A stretch of 64,000 nucleotides of DNA from Prevotella sp. (GCA_017475265.1 JAFVFY010000056.1:1-64000), one strand, 5' to 3'; positions 34,736 through 45,149 are shown, numbered from the stretch's first letter. The notes: generated from the sequence alone by a model not told the origin. Program-made: numbers and translations.

Positions 34736-36781
34736 ATGACAGAACAGGAACTTGCGAATGTGATATGGGACATCAAGGAGATTATCCGCAATCTCTACGA
34801 TGATGCTGAGGTAGAAGACGTGATATTGCCGTTCACGTTGCTTCGTCGTCTTGACTGTGTGCTTGATGATAAGCGTGAGGCAATCATGAAAGAGCTGAAG
34901 GATTTGCCTGATGCACAGAAGAAATTCAAGTTGAAGGCTTTGATGAAGCGTAATAAACTTGCGTTCTTCAATACCTCTGGGCTATCTCTTGAGCGTCTGC
35001 TTGGTGCTCCGCAACAGATAGGTGAATCCTTCAAGACTTATCTTGATGGTTTTACCGATAACGTGAAAGACATCCTTGCAAACTTTGTGCATAGTGATAC
35101 CGATTCCGATGATGTGGACCTTGCTCCTATCTATAGCCGTTTGGAACGCTCCGACAAGTTGTTTGCAGTCGTTCAGCTATTCGTTCAGCGGGCAGACCTT
35201 CATCCTGACAAGGTGAGCAATGCCATGATGGGCACCGTGTTCGAGATTGTCATCCGTCGCTCAAAGGAAGCCAGCAACACCAAGGCGGGTCAGTTCTATA
35301 CGCCGCGTGAGATTGTCCGCCTGTTGGTGTCGCTTACCATGTGCGGACGCGAGCAGCAGCTCTATGAGGCTGGTCGCCACTTCTCCATCTATGACCCCTG
35401 CTGCGGTACTGGCGGTATGCTGACAGTTGGCAAGGAGTATATACAGGAATTGTCAGGACGCACCGACATGAAGGTCTATCTCTACGGACAAGAGCTGAAC
35501 GAGAAGACCTATGCCATCTGCAAGAGTGACCTGCTGATGAAGGGCGACGACCAGAACCTTGACGAGCAACTGTTCCAAGGTGACACACTGGGTGAAGATA
35601 AGCTCATCGGCAAGACTTTCAATTTCATGCTGGCCAATCCTCCCTTTGGTGTGGACTGGGGGAAAGACCCAAGGGTGAAGAAACGTGTGCAGGACGACAA
35701 CTGCCCTGGTGGTCGCTTTGAAGCCGGACTGCCCAGCACCAATGATGGTTCATTGCTGTTCCTCCAGCACATGATCAGTAAGATGGACGAAACGAATGGG
35801 TCACGTATTGGTATTGTCTTGAATGGCTCTCCACTGTTTAATGGCGATGCTGGCAGCGGATGGAGCAATATTCGCAAGATGTTGCTCGACCGCAACCTGC
35901 TTGACTGTATTGTAGCCCTTCCTGCAAATCTTTTTTATGGAGCGACTATTTCAACATATTTATGGATTCTCGACAACAAGCGTCCAGCTGAACGTCGTGA
36001 AAAGGTGCTCTTTATTGATGCAGCGCATAAGGAATATACCAACCTGTTACAGAAAAACCTTGGCAAAAAACGTTTTGAAATCAGTGAAAGCGGAGCCAAA
36101 GATATTTATGAACTCTATCGCGATTATCAGTCGGCAAGTCGTGATATAGTCAATGAAAAGACAGGAAAGACAGAGATCTTAGAGATTGCCAAACTGCTCG
36201 ACTATGACGATTTCCGTTATACTACGGTGGCCACGCACCGACCGCTCCGTCTGTTCTATAACGATGTGGACAATCTCATCATGCGGATGAAGGAGGAGGA
36301 CAGCATTGCCAAGGGCGACAAAGCAATCTTTGAAGCCATCCTCAAGGACTATAACGCAGACCGCCAGCGTACTGATGTGGAGTTTATGGCAGAAGCGAAG
36401 CGCATACTGGGCAGGAAGTCGCTTACGCAGAATGACGTGAAAACCCTGCGCAAGTTAGGTACAACAGATGAGACGGCCCCTATTGTATATGTGAAGCCTG
36501 GTGACGAAAAGAGTGGGATGGTTGCTGACACCGCCCTCAACGATACGGAGAAGATTCCGCAGAAGCAGGACATCGACGAGTATTTCCAGCGCGAGGTGTT
36601 GCCATACGCCCCAGATGCTTGGATGGATCGTTCTGCTGACAAATTGGGCGTGGAGTTCCCCTTCACCCGCTTGTTCTATATCTACCGTCCATTGCGTAGC
36701 AGTGAGGAGATACTGGCAGAACTGGCAAAGCTCGATGAGGACATGGAAAGCGAATTGGAAACCCTGAAAACTGCAGAATAG
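34736..36781 (+). CDS. hsdM: type I restriction-modification system methyltransferase subunit HsdM
   Basis: The M subunit methylates adenine and, with HsdS, also forms the core of the restriction complex. The 681-residue product starts MTEQELANVIWDIKEIIRNLYDD, as in the family. Motif I is YDPCCGTGGML and motif IV is NPPF starting at Asn301; an N-terminal helical HsdM domain precedes them. The open frame extends to 34445, but those 97 codons are low in homology and overlap the nested palindromes and promoter, so I reject them. It is followed 1 base later by hsdS. Confidence 0.94.
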   Translation: MTEQELANVIWDIKEIIRNLYDDAEVEDVILPFTLLRRLDCVLDDKREAIMKELKDLPDAQKKFKLKALMKRNKLAFFNTSGLSLERLLGAPQQIGESFKTYLDGFTDNVKDILANFVHSDTDSDDVDLAPIYSRLERSDKLFAVVQLFVQRADLHPDKVSNAMMGTVFEIVIRRSKEASNTKAGQFYTPREIVRLLVSLTMCGREQQLYEAGRHFSIYDPCCGTGGMLTVGKEYIQELSGRTDMKVYLYGQELNEKTYAICKSDLLMKGDDQNLDEQLFQGDTLGEDKLIGKTFNFMLANPPFGVDWGKDPRVKKRVQDDNCPGGRFEAGLPSTNDGSLLFLQHMISKMDETNGSRIGIVLNGSPLFNGDAGSGWSNIRKMLLDRNLLDCIVALPANLFYGATISTYLWILDNKRPAERREKVLFIDAAHKEYTNLLQKNLGKKRFEISESGAKDIYELYRDYQSASRDIVNEKTGKTEILEIAKLLDYDDFRYTTVATHRPLRLFYNDVDNLIMRMKEEDSIAKGDKAIFEAILKDYNADRQRTDVEFMAEAKRILGRKSLTQNDVKTLRKLGTTDETAPIVYVKPGDEKSGMVADTALNDTEKIPQKQDIDEYFQREVLPYAPDAWMDRSADKLGVEFPFTRLFYIYRPLRSSEEILAELAKLDEDMESELETLKTAE

Positions 36782-36782
36782 G

Positions 36783-38021
36783 ATGAGGCAATACGATTCA
36801 TATAAGGATAGTGGGGTGGAGTGGATTGGGAAGATTCCGAGCCATTGGGAGGTTGCAGCATTTAAACGGAAAATAACCATCAATAATGGACGCGATTACA
36901 AGGAGTATCTTGACGATGAATTATTTCCAGTTATGGGTTCTGGGGGATGCTTTGCGTATTGCTCAAAATATATGTATGATGGGGAAGCTGTATTGTTAGG
37001 AAGAAAAGGAACTATTGACAGACCATTGTATATAAAAGGGAAATTCTGGGCAGTTGACACCATGTTTTATGCAGTCCCAAAGAAGGACTTGAATTGCAAA
37101 TTTGCCTATTATCTTGCATTGACATTCCCATTCAATTATTATTCTACAGCTACCGCATTACCAAGTATGACTCAAACAGACTTGGGGAGTAATCCGGTCG
37201 CTTTCCCTCCATTGATAGAACAGCAAACCATTGCCACCTATCTTGACAAGAAATGTGTGGAGATAGACAAGGCTATTGCTACGCAGCAGAAGCGCATAGA
37301 ACTCCTTCAGGAATTGAGGCAGAACATCATTACCCATGCTGTCACTCGTGGCATCAATCCCGATGCTCCACTCAAAGAGTCTGGTGTGGAATGGATAGGT
37401 ATGATTCCTGAGCATTGGGAAATAATGAAGATGAATCTTGCTTTAAAGTCCATCTCAGATGTTAATCATTATATGCCTAACAGCGTTTTAGAAGGCTATC
37501 CATACATTATGACAGGAGATTTAAAAGCATTCCTCAGCGAAATTGATTTCGATTGTTGCAAGCAGATATCAGAAGATGATTTTAAGGAATTGTCTATTAA
37601 AAGCAAGGCGGTAAAGGGGGATGTAATTTTTGCCAGATATGCTACAATCGGGACTGTATGTTATGTAGATATTGATAAAGAATTTATAGTTTCATATTCT
37701 TGTGTTACGATTAAGCCTAATTCAAAAATGTTGAATGGTTTATTCTTGTATTATTATCTTCAAACTCATACTTTTTTTGAAGATGTTTCTCAAAGCATTA
37801 ATGCAAATACGCAAGGGAATGTGGGAATAGAATCATTAAGCGCATCAAGAATAATTGTACCTCCAATGGCTGAACAACAAGATATAGTATCCCACATCGA
37901 ATCCGAAACCGCCAAACTTGACAGGCAGGTAGCAAAGGCCAACCGCCAAATCTCCCTGTTGCAGGAACTGAAGCAAAGCATCATTACCGAAGTGGTAACA
38001 GGTAAACGGAAAGTGTGCTAA
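36783..38021 (+). CDS. hsdS: type I restriction-modification specificity subunit HsdS
   Basis: HsdS has two target-recognition domains that read the two halves of the bipartite site. The 412-residue protein has the classic repeat: SGVEWIGKIPSHWEV at the start and ESGVEWIGMIPEHWEI in the middle (about residue 200). Each recognition domain ends in a conserved helix, LLQELRQNIITHAVTRG and LLQELKQSIITEVVTGK, which sets the spacer. It is noticeably more AT-rich than the housekeeping genes, a sign of transfer. The target sequence cannot be read from the gene. It starts one base after hsdM and ends ahead of the fic start. Confidence 0.93.
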   Translation: MRQYDSYKDSGVEWIGKIPSHWEVAAFKRKITINNGRDYKEYLDDELFPVMGSGGCFAYCSKYMYDGEAVLLGRKGTIDRPLYIKGKFWAVDTMFYAVPKKDLNCKFAYYLALTFPFNYYSTATALPSMTQTDLGSNPVAFPPLIEQQTIATYLDKKCVEIDKAIATQQKRIELLQELRQNIITHAVTRGINPDAPLKESGVEWIGMIPEHWEIMKMNLALKSISDVNHYMPNSVLEGYPYIMTGDLKAFLSEIDFDCCKQISEDDFKELSIKSKAVKGDVIFARYATIGTVCYVDIDKEFIVSYSCVTIKPNSKMLNGLFLYYYLQTHTFFEDVSQSINANTQGNVGIESLSASRIIVPPMAEQQDIVSHIESETAKLDRQVAKANRQISLLQELKQSIITEVVTGKRKVC

Positions 38022-38038
38022 ACGAAAGAGAAAACAGT

Positions 38039-39250
38039 ATGGACGAGAAAGAACTATACATCAACTTCGACGAGTATATCCGTCAAGGTGAACCCTCAAA
38101 GAGAGAAGCGGCCTATGCTTGGAGCACGGCTATTGGTCTTCAGGCGGTGGACGGCTTGAAGACATCTGATTATCTGAATGATTTGGCTCGAAGAAACATC
38201 GAGGGTGAAATCACTATTGACGAGGTGGAGCAGTTGCTCAACAGCTACTATGAGCATAAAACCACCCGTGAGGCTGACGATGATGACAAGGAGGAAGCCG
38301 ACAAAGCCTCAAAGAACATCAAGCGCATACTCTCGGTAAAGACATGCGACTTTTCGACAAAAGGCTATATCTCTTTACATCGCCGAATTTTCGAAGGCGT
38401 CATGAAGCATGCTGGTGAGCTGAGAAAATATGACATTACGAAACGTGAATGGGTGCTGGAAGGCGACACCGTGAGCTATCTTAACTGGGAAGACCTGCAT
38501 CGCGCTATCGACTACGACATTGAGCAGGAACGCAATTTCAGCTATAAAGATGTTAGCAACGACGATTTGGTGGCTCATATAACCAAGTTTGTGTCAGGTC
38601 TATGGCAGATTCACGCTTTCGGTGAGGGCAATACACGTACTACGGCCGTCTTCACCATGCAATATCTGCGGTCGATAGGTTTTGATGTCGAGAACGATCT
38701 TTTCGCCAAACATTCATGGTATTTCCGCAACGCTTTGGTGAGGGCCAATTACAAGAATGCCCGCAAGGGGATTGACTACACGCCTGTCTTTTTGGAGCGC
38801 TTCTTCCGCAATCTGCTTCTTGGAGAGCAATGGGATTTGCGAAATCGCTATCTGCATATCCATCCTTCAGAAGAATGGAGGGTGCAACCCAATTTGGCGA
38901 CCCCCACAACTACCCCCACAAGTACCCGTACAACTACCCGCACAACTACCCGCACAAGTACACTTATAAGTGCTTTAAAACCAGGTAGTAAGATTTATAC
39001 AAATAATGACAATATCGTTGAACTTGTACGGGCAATTGGATACGAGGAAATGAGTATCAAGCAGATGATGGAGACAAAAGGTCTTAAACATAGACAGACT
39101 TTCATTGATTATCACCTTGAACCAGCATTGAAAGAGCGTTTTGTACGTATGAAATTTCCCAAATCTCCAAACCATCCACGTCAGAGGTATCTGCTGACGG
39201 TGAAAGGAATGGCGCTATATAACGAACTCAACAAAGATAACAACGCATAA
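38039..39250 (+). CDS. Fic family protein encoded inside the type I operon
   Basis: Fic proteins usually transfer AMP or another nucleotide part onto a target. The 403-residue protein has HAFGEGNTRT near residues 192-201, matching HxFxxGNxR. An upstream IEGE segment (NIEGEITIDE) is like the inhibitory-helix motif but has no Ser/Thr four residues before the Glu. The C-terminal part (YEEMSIKQMMETKGLKHRQTF) looks like a winged helix, separated by a Thr/Pro/Arg-rich linker with 12-base repeats. The ATG at 38039 fits the family start. Such genes are common inside type I loci, but their role is unknown; the target could be a restriction-modification subunit. Confidence 0.85.
   Translation: MDEKELYINFDEYIRQGEPSKREAAYAWSTAIGLQAVDGLKTSDYLNDLARRNIEGEITIDEVEQLLNSYYEHKTTREADDDDKEEADKASKNIKRILSVKTCDFSTKGYISLHRRIFEGVMKHAGELRKYDITKREWVLEGDTVSYLNWEDLHRAIDYDIEQERNFSYKDVSNDDLVAHITKFVSGLWQIHAFGEGNTRTTAVFTMQYLRSIGFDVENDLFAKHSWYFRNALVRANYKNARKGIDYTPVFLERFFRNLLLGEQWDLRNRYLHIHPSEEWRVQPNLATPTTTPTSTRTTTRTTTRTSTLISALKPGSKIYTNNDNIVELVRAIGYEEMSIKQMMETKGLKHRQTFIDYHLEPALKERFVRMKFPKSPNHPRQRYLLTVKGMALYNELNKDNNA
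38900..38966. repeat. 12-base tandem repeat in the fic linker
   Basis: Copies of ACTACCCGCACA (with CCC/CGT/AGT variants) encode TRTTTRTTTRTST. Gain or loss of units would keep the frame. Confidence 0.75.
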
Positions 39251-39266
39251 AAAGAACTGATAGGAT

Positions 39267-42200
39267 ATGCCGAATCTATTGAACGAAACCAAGTTTGAGG
39301 AACACATCGCCGGGTGCCTGGCTCAAGGCGACCTCTATAACCAGCGCACAAGTGCCGATTTCAATATCGAGGAGCTGTGCGACCGGGGTATGCTGGAACG
39401 TTTCCTCCGTGCCCAGTCGCAGACATGGCACAAACTCTCTTTGGCCTACCCAGGCAAAGAGATGGATGCTGTAGTGACGGAATATAACAAGAAGCTGAAC
39501 CGTGGCGAGAGCATTCTCACCATCCTGCAAAAGGGCTTCAAGATAAAAGGCATACCCATCAAGTTCGTTCAGTTCAAGCCTATCCTCGACGGACCAGAAA
39601 GTCCTGCCTACGAACTGTACAGGCAGAACTGCTTCTCGGTGGTTCGGCAGATGCGTTATAGCACCAGTACCTCGCCATACGGAAGCCGCTCGAATGAGAG
39701 CCTGAACGAGCTTGACCTCTGCATCCTCGTCAACGGCATCCCCTTGTTGACCTGTGAGCTGAAGAACCAAGGCACGAGCCAGAACTACGGACATGGCATT
39801 TATCAGTATCGCTATGAGCGCAATCCCGAGAACCGTATGCTTCGCAACTGTCTGGTTCACTTCGTGATGGATAACTTCTATGTGTTCATGACTACTCATT
39901 TGCGTGGTGAGGACACCAAGTTTCTGCCCTTCAACAGCAATAGCGACAACCCTGCTATTGACGGCGATTATCCTACTGCCTATATGTGGCGGCACGTGGA
40001 GTGTACCACAGAAGCAGACTACGAGAGCAACATCTTTGGTGCAGACTCGCTGCTCGACATCATAGAGAACTTCTTCAAGCGCTGCAACGACGAGAACGGC
40101 AATCCCGTGATTTACTTCCCACGTTACCATCAGCTGCGAGCCGTCAGGAAGCTTCGCCGGCTGGTACGTGCAGAAGGGCCGGGACACAATTATTTAATTG
40201 AGCACTCTGCAGGCTCTGGTAAGACGAAGTCGATGGCATGGCTCGCTCACCAATTGGCTAACATGGCCAACGACGATAAGACACCAGTGTTCGACAGCAT
40301 CATTATGGTAACCGACCGTATTGTGCTCAACCGCAATATGGCAGATGATGTGGTGGCTTTCGAGACTGTAGCTGGAACCGTTAAGGATATTCGTCGCGGA
40401 GCAAAGAACCTCGCTACTGCCCTCAATGAGGGGCACCGCATCATCATCTCCACCGTCCAGAAGTTTGCATACGCGCTGAAAGACCTGAAACGTGACAAGC
40501 ATCGCAAATATGCCATTATTGTAGACGAGGCTCATACAGCCATTGGTAACGAAAGTGCAAAAGATCTGGTAAATGCTCTCTCCACAGACGAGGACTTGGA
40601 GAATGTGGAAGGCTTCAACCGTGAAGACTATGATAGTGACATGGAGGCTTTGATGGCCTATATGCAAATCATGCGTCGCCACATGAGTCACATCTCCTAC
40701 TTTGCCTTTACTGCCACGCCGAAGGATAAGACTTTCGCCCTGTTCGGAAAGGATGGAAAGATGTCGCACGACCTCTATAGCATGAAGCAGGCCATTGACG
40801 AGAAGTTTATCCTCGATGTGCTGCAAAACTATAAGAGCTATCAGACGATGTTTGAGTACATCGAGAAGAATCCCGAGGAGGATCAAGACGAACTGTTTGA
40901 GGAAAAGAAGTCGCTGCGGGTTATCTATTCGGAGCTGAACAAAAACGCCTACATCAAGTTGCGTAAGGCCAACATGATGCTCGACCACTTCATGCACCAT
41001 ACCATCAACAAGATTGGACACAGAGCCAAAGCGATGGTGGTGACTGACTCACGTCAGGCTGCTGCCGACTACAAACAACTGCTCGACCGACTGATTGCCG
41101 ACCAATATGATGGCAAGATAAAAACACTGGTGGCTTTCTCAGGTGAAGTAACCGACAGTCACGGACACAAATGCTCGGAGGCAAGCATGAACGACGATCA
41201 TGTGAAGGACGACGACATTCGTATCAAGTTCATGAACGATGACTATAAGATACTCGTAGTGGCAGAAAAGTTCCAAACTGGCTTTGACCAGAAGCTGCTC
41301 CATACGATGTATGTTGACCGTGTGTTAGGTGGCATTCAGTGTATTCAGACCCTTTCACGCTTGAACCGTTGCTGTGACGGAAAAGAGGACACTATGGTTA
41401 TCGACTTCCGTAATGATGTAGATAAAGTGCGCAAAGCCTTCCAAGAATACTATACAGAGGTCACACTTGAAGGAGAAGTTGACACACAACGCCTTTATTC
41501 TTTGAAGGATGATGTAGAAGCCTTCAAAGTATTCAATGAGACGGAAGTAAACCAAGTCGTGGAAGCACTTATCGACCCGAAGAAGGTTCAGGGCGTGCCA
41601 TCCATGCTGAAGGCCATCATCGACGAACGGGTAGCGCCGATGAGAGATGAGGATAAAGACAAGTACAGAAAGCTCGTCAACCGATATGTGCGCCAGTATG
41701 GTTTCATGGCACAGCTGATGGACTTTGTTGATGCTGACTTGGAAAAGTTCTATGTGTTTTGCAAGGTGTTTTACAAATACCTGCCCTACACAAAGGAAAC
41801 CTTACCCATGGAGATATTGGAACGTATCGACCTCAACAAGCTGCGCATCCAGATGAATTTCGAGGGTCAGCTGGAACTGGAAGACGAAAAGCAGACCATG
41901 AAGAGCAGCCGTATTGGTGAAGTCGGCCAGAAGCGAGATGAGGACAAGCTCAGCATTAAAGAGATTCTAAATATCGTCAACAGCCCCTGGGAACAGTTCT
42001 TAGATGAGAACGACAAGATTCTGAAGCAGATTTGGGATGAGATTCTCGTTGACCCAGAGGTAACCGATGCATTCAATGCCAATAACACTTGGGACATCCT
42101 ACTCAATATCGTCAAAGACAAGTTTGACGAGAAGATAGCCGACCAAATTGAGAAGTATTACAACTTTGCCGAAGTTTTGGAACGTGAGAAGAGCCTTTCA

Positions 42201-43319
42201 TTAACACTAATGCGTAAGTTTGTGGAAGCTCTGGCAGAACGTACAGGAAAGGCAGCTCAATTGGTGTACGATGAGAGTGTGCTCAAAGAATGCATGATAC
42301 AGGCGATGGGTGGTATCTTGGCCGATGTATGCAGCCATGTACGTTCATTGGATGAGTTTGTTGACGAACTTTTCTTCGTCCTAAATCAAGTAAGTATTCC
42401 TACACTTGATGGTGTGAATGAACTGATCAAGAACAATCTGAATAATATCTACACCAATGATCAGATTCGTTTGGTGGATAAGATTCAGTGCTTCAACTCG
42501 CTGGTCACTAAGTATGAGGCCTATCTGAAGAAACTCTATTATCTCATTCACGATGAAGAGGTGGAAGGACAAGACGGTAAGCAGGCGAGTCTGGCAGATT
42601 CCATTCATGCCTTTAGTTGCCTGTGGAAGCTGAAATATGGCCATACCGAGGAGGCACAGAAATATTCCAAATATTTACAGATGCTTAGAGATTGGCGTAA
42701 CGACTCTTCACATACGGCTCCCACAACTTCGGAACAGGAGATTGATGCTGCCATCCAGATAGTAGTTGCTATGTATCTCTATGTTACGGGTAATTCTATT
42801 ACAGACCTTGAAATGGCAGGATATGATGCAGAAGAGGGTAAACAAGAGACTCCGATTATTTCTCTTTCTGATAGCTATGATGAAGAAGAACAGATTTATG
42901 ATATGGCGGCAGAGTCTTTCATTCCTGCAAATGAGTTGACTGAGGAGCAGAGAATAGACGTTCTTCATAAGAGTCTTGCTCAGATGATGAATCACGGTGG
43001 ATACCGTGCCTCGGACAGGACTTTCAGCAAGCAGCGTCATTGGATTGCCGTTTACCGTATAGCCGCCGATGAAGGTTTCACTATAGATGGTGACTTCAGG
43101 TATTTCAAACATATTGTAGATGGAATGAACTTGCAAAACTGCAAAGTCGTTCTTAAGAGCGACACACTTGAAAAGAATGTAAAGGGTGTTTACGACATGT
43201 CTTTTGTCGATTGGAGTGCCAACGGATTGTTTGGGAAGAATCTGGATGAATATAACGACATCCATCATTGTGCCGAAGTATTCTTACAGATACTGTCAGA
43301 TAACAGACCTAAGAAATAG
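39267..43319 (+). CDS. hsdR: type I restriction-modification subunit HsdR
   Basis: The motor and nuclease subunit, which translocates DNA and cuts at a distance. The N-terminal nuclease carries a PD-ExK-type motif in NELDLCILVNGIPLLTCELKNQ, near residues 155-175. The helicase core has Walker A in HSAGSGKTKS (about 313), DEAH in VDEAHTA (about 421), TATP and a second RecA lobe with GFDQKLLHTMYVDRVLGG. At 1350 residues it is some 300 longer than usual, with a C-terminal helical region with RDWRNDSSHTAPT and then NHGGYRASDRTF. The extra part lies after the usual helical domain and I do not recognise it. The last third is AT-richer. Confidence 0.92.
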   Translation: MPNLLNETKFEEHIAGCLAQGDLYNQRTSADFNIEELCDRGMLERFLRAQSQTWHKLSLAYPGKEMDAVVTEYNKKLNRGESILTILQKGFKIKGIPIKFVQFKPILDGPESPAYELYRQNCFSVVRQMRYSTSTSPYGSRSNESLNELDLCILVNGIPLLTCELKNQGTSQNYGHGIYQYRYERNPENRMLRNCLVHFVMDNFYVFMTTHLRGEDTKFLPFNSNSDNPAIDGDYPTAYMWRHVECTTEADYESNIFGADSLLDIIENFFKRCNDENGNPVIYFPRYHQLRAVRKLRRLVRAEGPGHNYLIEHSAGSGKTKSMAWLAHQLANMANDDKTPVFDSIIMVTDRIVLNRNMADDVVAFETVAGTVKDIRRGAKNLATALNEGHRIIISTVQKFAYALKDLKRDKHRKYAIIVDEAHTAIGNESAKDLVNALSTDEDLENVEGFNREDYDSDMEALMAYMQIMRRHMSHISYFAFTATPKDKTFALFGKDGKMSHDLYSMKQAIDEKFILDVLQNYKSYQTMFEYIEKNPEEDQDELFEEKKSLRVIYSELNKNAYIKLRKANMMLDHFMHHTINKIGHRAKAMVVTDSRQAAADYKQLLDRLIADQYDGKIKTLVAFSGEVTDSHGHKCSEASMNDDHVKDDDIRIKFMNDDYKILVVAEKFQTGFDQKLLHTMYVDRVLGGIQCIQTLSRLNRCCDGKEDTMVIDFRNDVDKVRKAFQEYYTEVTLEGEVDTQRLYSLKDDVEAFKVFNETEVNQVVEALIDPKKVQGVPSMLKAIIDERVAPMRDEDKDKYRKLVNRYVRQYGFMAQLMDFVDADLEKFYVFCKVFYKYLPYTKETLPMEILERIDLNKLRIQMNFEGQLELEDEKQTMKSSRIGEVGQKRDEDKLSIKEILNIVNSPWEQFLDENDKILKQIWDEILVDPEVTDAFNANNTWDILLNIVKDKFDEKIADQIEKYYNFAEVLEREKSLSLTLMRKFVEALAERTGKAAQLVYDESVLKECMIQAMGGILADVCSHVRSLDEFVDELFFVLNQVSIPTLDGVNELIKNNLNNIYTNDQIRLVDKIQCFNSLVTKYEAYLKKLYYLIHDEEVEGQDGKQASLADSIHAFSCLWKLKYGHTEEAQKYSKYLQMLRDWRNDSSHTAPTTSEQEIDAAIQIVVAMYLYVTGNSITDLEMAGYDAEEGKQETPIISLSDSYDEEEQIYDMAAESFIPANELTEEQRIDVLHKSLAQMMNHGGYRASDRTFSKQRHWIAVYRIAADEGFTIDGDFRYFKHIVDGMNLQNCKVVLKSDTLEKNVKGVYDMSFVDWSANGLFGKNLDEYNDIHHCAEVFLQILSDNRPKK

Positions 43320-43400
43320 TTACATAAATCAAGTCAAACTGTTTTCTCTAAGATGTAGAGCGTATAATGTTGTTAAATTTGCAGAAATAAAAGATATAGT

Positions 43401-43432
43401 TTTGTCAGGGTCAAAGATTCTTTGTAATTTTG
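43401..43432 (+). promoter_or_regulatory. promoter of pfp
   Basis: TTTG (43401-43404), 20 bases, then TAATTTTG (43425-43432). The start codon is 64 bases downstream, after an A-rich leader. Confidence 0.75.
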
Positions 43433-43496
43433 TGCCCGCGAATAAACAAATACGATAAACAACAAACAATAACAACAAACATTTATCAATAAACTT

Positions 43497-45134
43497 ATGG
43501 AAAAAAGTGCATTGCAGATTGCAAGAGCATCCTATCAGCCCAAGCTTCCGAAGGGTCTGAAGGGTGCAGTGAAAGCTGTGGAGGGTGCCCCCACGCAGAG
43601 TGTTGACAACCAGGAAGAAATCAAGAAGCTCTTCCCCAATACCTATGGCATGCCCCTCGTGGAGTTCGTGCCCGGCGAGGAGACGAAGCATGAGCCGATG
43701 AACGTGGGTATCATCCTCAGTGGTGGCCAGGCTCCTGGTGGTCATAACGTCATCACCGGACTGTTCGACGCCGTGAAGAAGCTCAACCCTGAAAACCGCC
43801 TCTATGGTTTCATCCTCGGCCCCGGCGGTCTCGTTGACCACAACTACATGGAGCTGACAAAGGAGTATGTCGATGAGTACCGCAACACCGGCGGCTTCGA
43901 CATGATTGGCTCTGGCCGCACGAAGCTGGAGAAGGTCGACCAGTTTGAGAAGGGTCTGGAGATCATCCGCGAGCTGAACATCAAGGCTATCGTCATCATC
44001 GGTGGCGACGACTCGAACACCAACGCCTGCGTGCTGGCCGAATACTATGCTGCCAAGAACTACGGCGTGCAGGTCATCGGTTGCCCCAAGACCATCGACG
44101 GCGACCTGAAGAACGACCAGATTGAGACCTCTTTCGGCTTCGATACTGCTTGCAAGACTTACTCCGAGCTGATTGGTAACATCGAGCGCGACTGCAACTC
44201 TGCCCGCAAGTACTGGCACTTCATCAAGGTCATGGGACGCTCGGCCAGCCACATCGCCTTGGAGTGCGCCCTGCAGACGCAGCCCAATATCTGCCTTATC
44301 TCTGAGGAGGTGGAGGCCAAGGGCATGTCGCTCAGCGACATCGTGGACTACATTGCCAACGCTGTGGCCGTGCGCGCCGCCGATGGCAATAACTTCGGAA
44401 CGGTCATCATCCCCGAGGGTGTCATCGAGTTTATCCCTGCCATCAAGAAGCTCATCGCCCAGCTCAACGACGTGCTCGCCATGCCTGAGGCCAAGGAAAT
44501 CAGCCGCGACGAGCAGGTGGACTTCGCCAAGAGCCATCTCACCGAGGAGAACCTCAAGGTGTTCAACAGTCTGCCCGTTGGCGTGGCCCGTCAGCTGGCC
44601 CTCGACCGCGACCCTCACGGCAATGTGCAGGTGAGCCTCATCGAGACCGAGAAGCTGCTCTCTACCATGGTTTCCCAGAAGTTGGAGAAGATGAAGAAGG
44701 CTGGCAAGTTTACTGGCAAGTTCGGCACTCAGCACCACTTCTTCGGTTACGAGGGACGTTGTGCCGCCCCGTCGAACTTCGACGCCGACTACTGCTACGC
44801 CCTTGGAGCAAGTGCAGCACAGCTCATCGCCGCTGGCAAGACCGGCTACATGGCCATCGTGCAGAACACCACGGCTCCTGCCGACGAATGGAAGGCTGGT
44901 GGTGTGCCCATCACGATGATGATGAACATGGAGCGTCGTGCCGGTGAGATGAAGCCCGTCATCCGCAAGGCCCTCGTAGAGCTTGATGGTGCTCCCTTCA
45001 AGGAGTTTGCTGCCCACCGTGACGAATGGGCCCGCAAGACGGCATACGTCTATCCCGGACCGATACAGTACTGGGGACCCACTGAGGTCTGCGACCAGCC
45101 CACAAAGACGCTGGCACTGGAACAGGCTAAGTAG
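43497..45134 (+). CDS. pfp: diphosphate--fructose-6-phosphate 1-phosphotransferase
   Basis: The reversible enzyme that phosphorylates fructose 6-phosphate with pyrophosphate instead of ATP, saving energy in fermenting cells. The 545-residue length places it in the long PFP clade. GGQAPGGHNVI holds the phosphate-binding loop; GGDDSNTNA has the Asp-Asp of pyrophosphate types; GCPKTIDGDLKN and MGRSASHIALECALQ are catalytic and substrate segments; FGYEGRCAAPSNFD is near the C-terminus. It has a strong promoter and high-GC codons like other housekeeping genes, in contrast to the AT-richer restriction genes upstream. Confidence 0.94.
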   Translation: MEKSALQIARASYQPKLPKGLKGAVKAVEGAPTQSVDNQEEIKKLFPNTYGMPLVEFVPGEETKHEPMNVGIILSGGQAPGGHNVITGLFDAVKKLNPENRLYGFILGPGGLVDHNYMELTKEYVDEYRNTGGFDMIGSGRTKLEKVDQFEKGLEIIRELNIKAIVIIGGDDSNTNACVLAEYYAAKNYGVQVIGCPKTIDGDLKNDQIETSFGFDTACKTYSELIGNIERDCNSARKYWHFIKVMGRSASHIALECALQTQPNICLISEEVEAKGMSLSDIVDYIANAVAVRAADGNNFGTVIIPEGVIEFIPAIKKLIAQLNDVLAMPEAKEISRDEQVDFAKSHLTEENLKVFNSLPVGVARQLALDRDPHGNVQVSLIETEKLLSTMVSQKLEKMKKAGKFTGKFGTQHHFFGYEGRCAAPSNFDADYCYALGASAAQLIAAGKTGYMAIVQNTTAPADEWKAGGVPITMMMNMERRAGEMKPVIRKALVELDGAPFKEFAAHRDEWARKTAYVYPGPIQYWGPTEVCDQPTKTLALEQAK

Positions 45135-45149
45135 CACTTTTTTGTAAAC

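Noticed and set aside
43329..45137. A 602-codon frame on the minus strand opposite pfp
   Set aside because: It is the mirror of a strongly conserved gene with high third-position GC; it has no homology, and its His/Leu/Val-rich composition is typical of such shadows.
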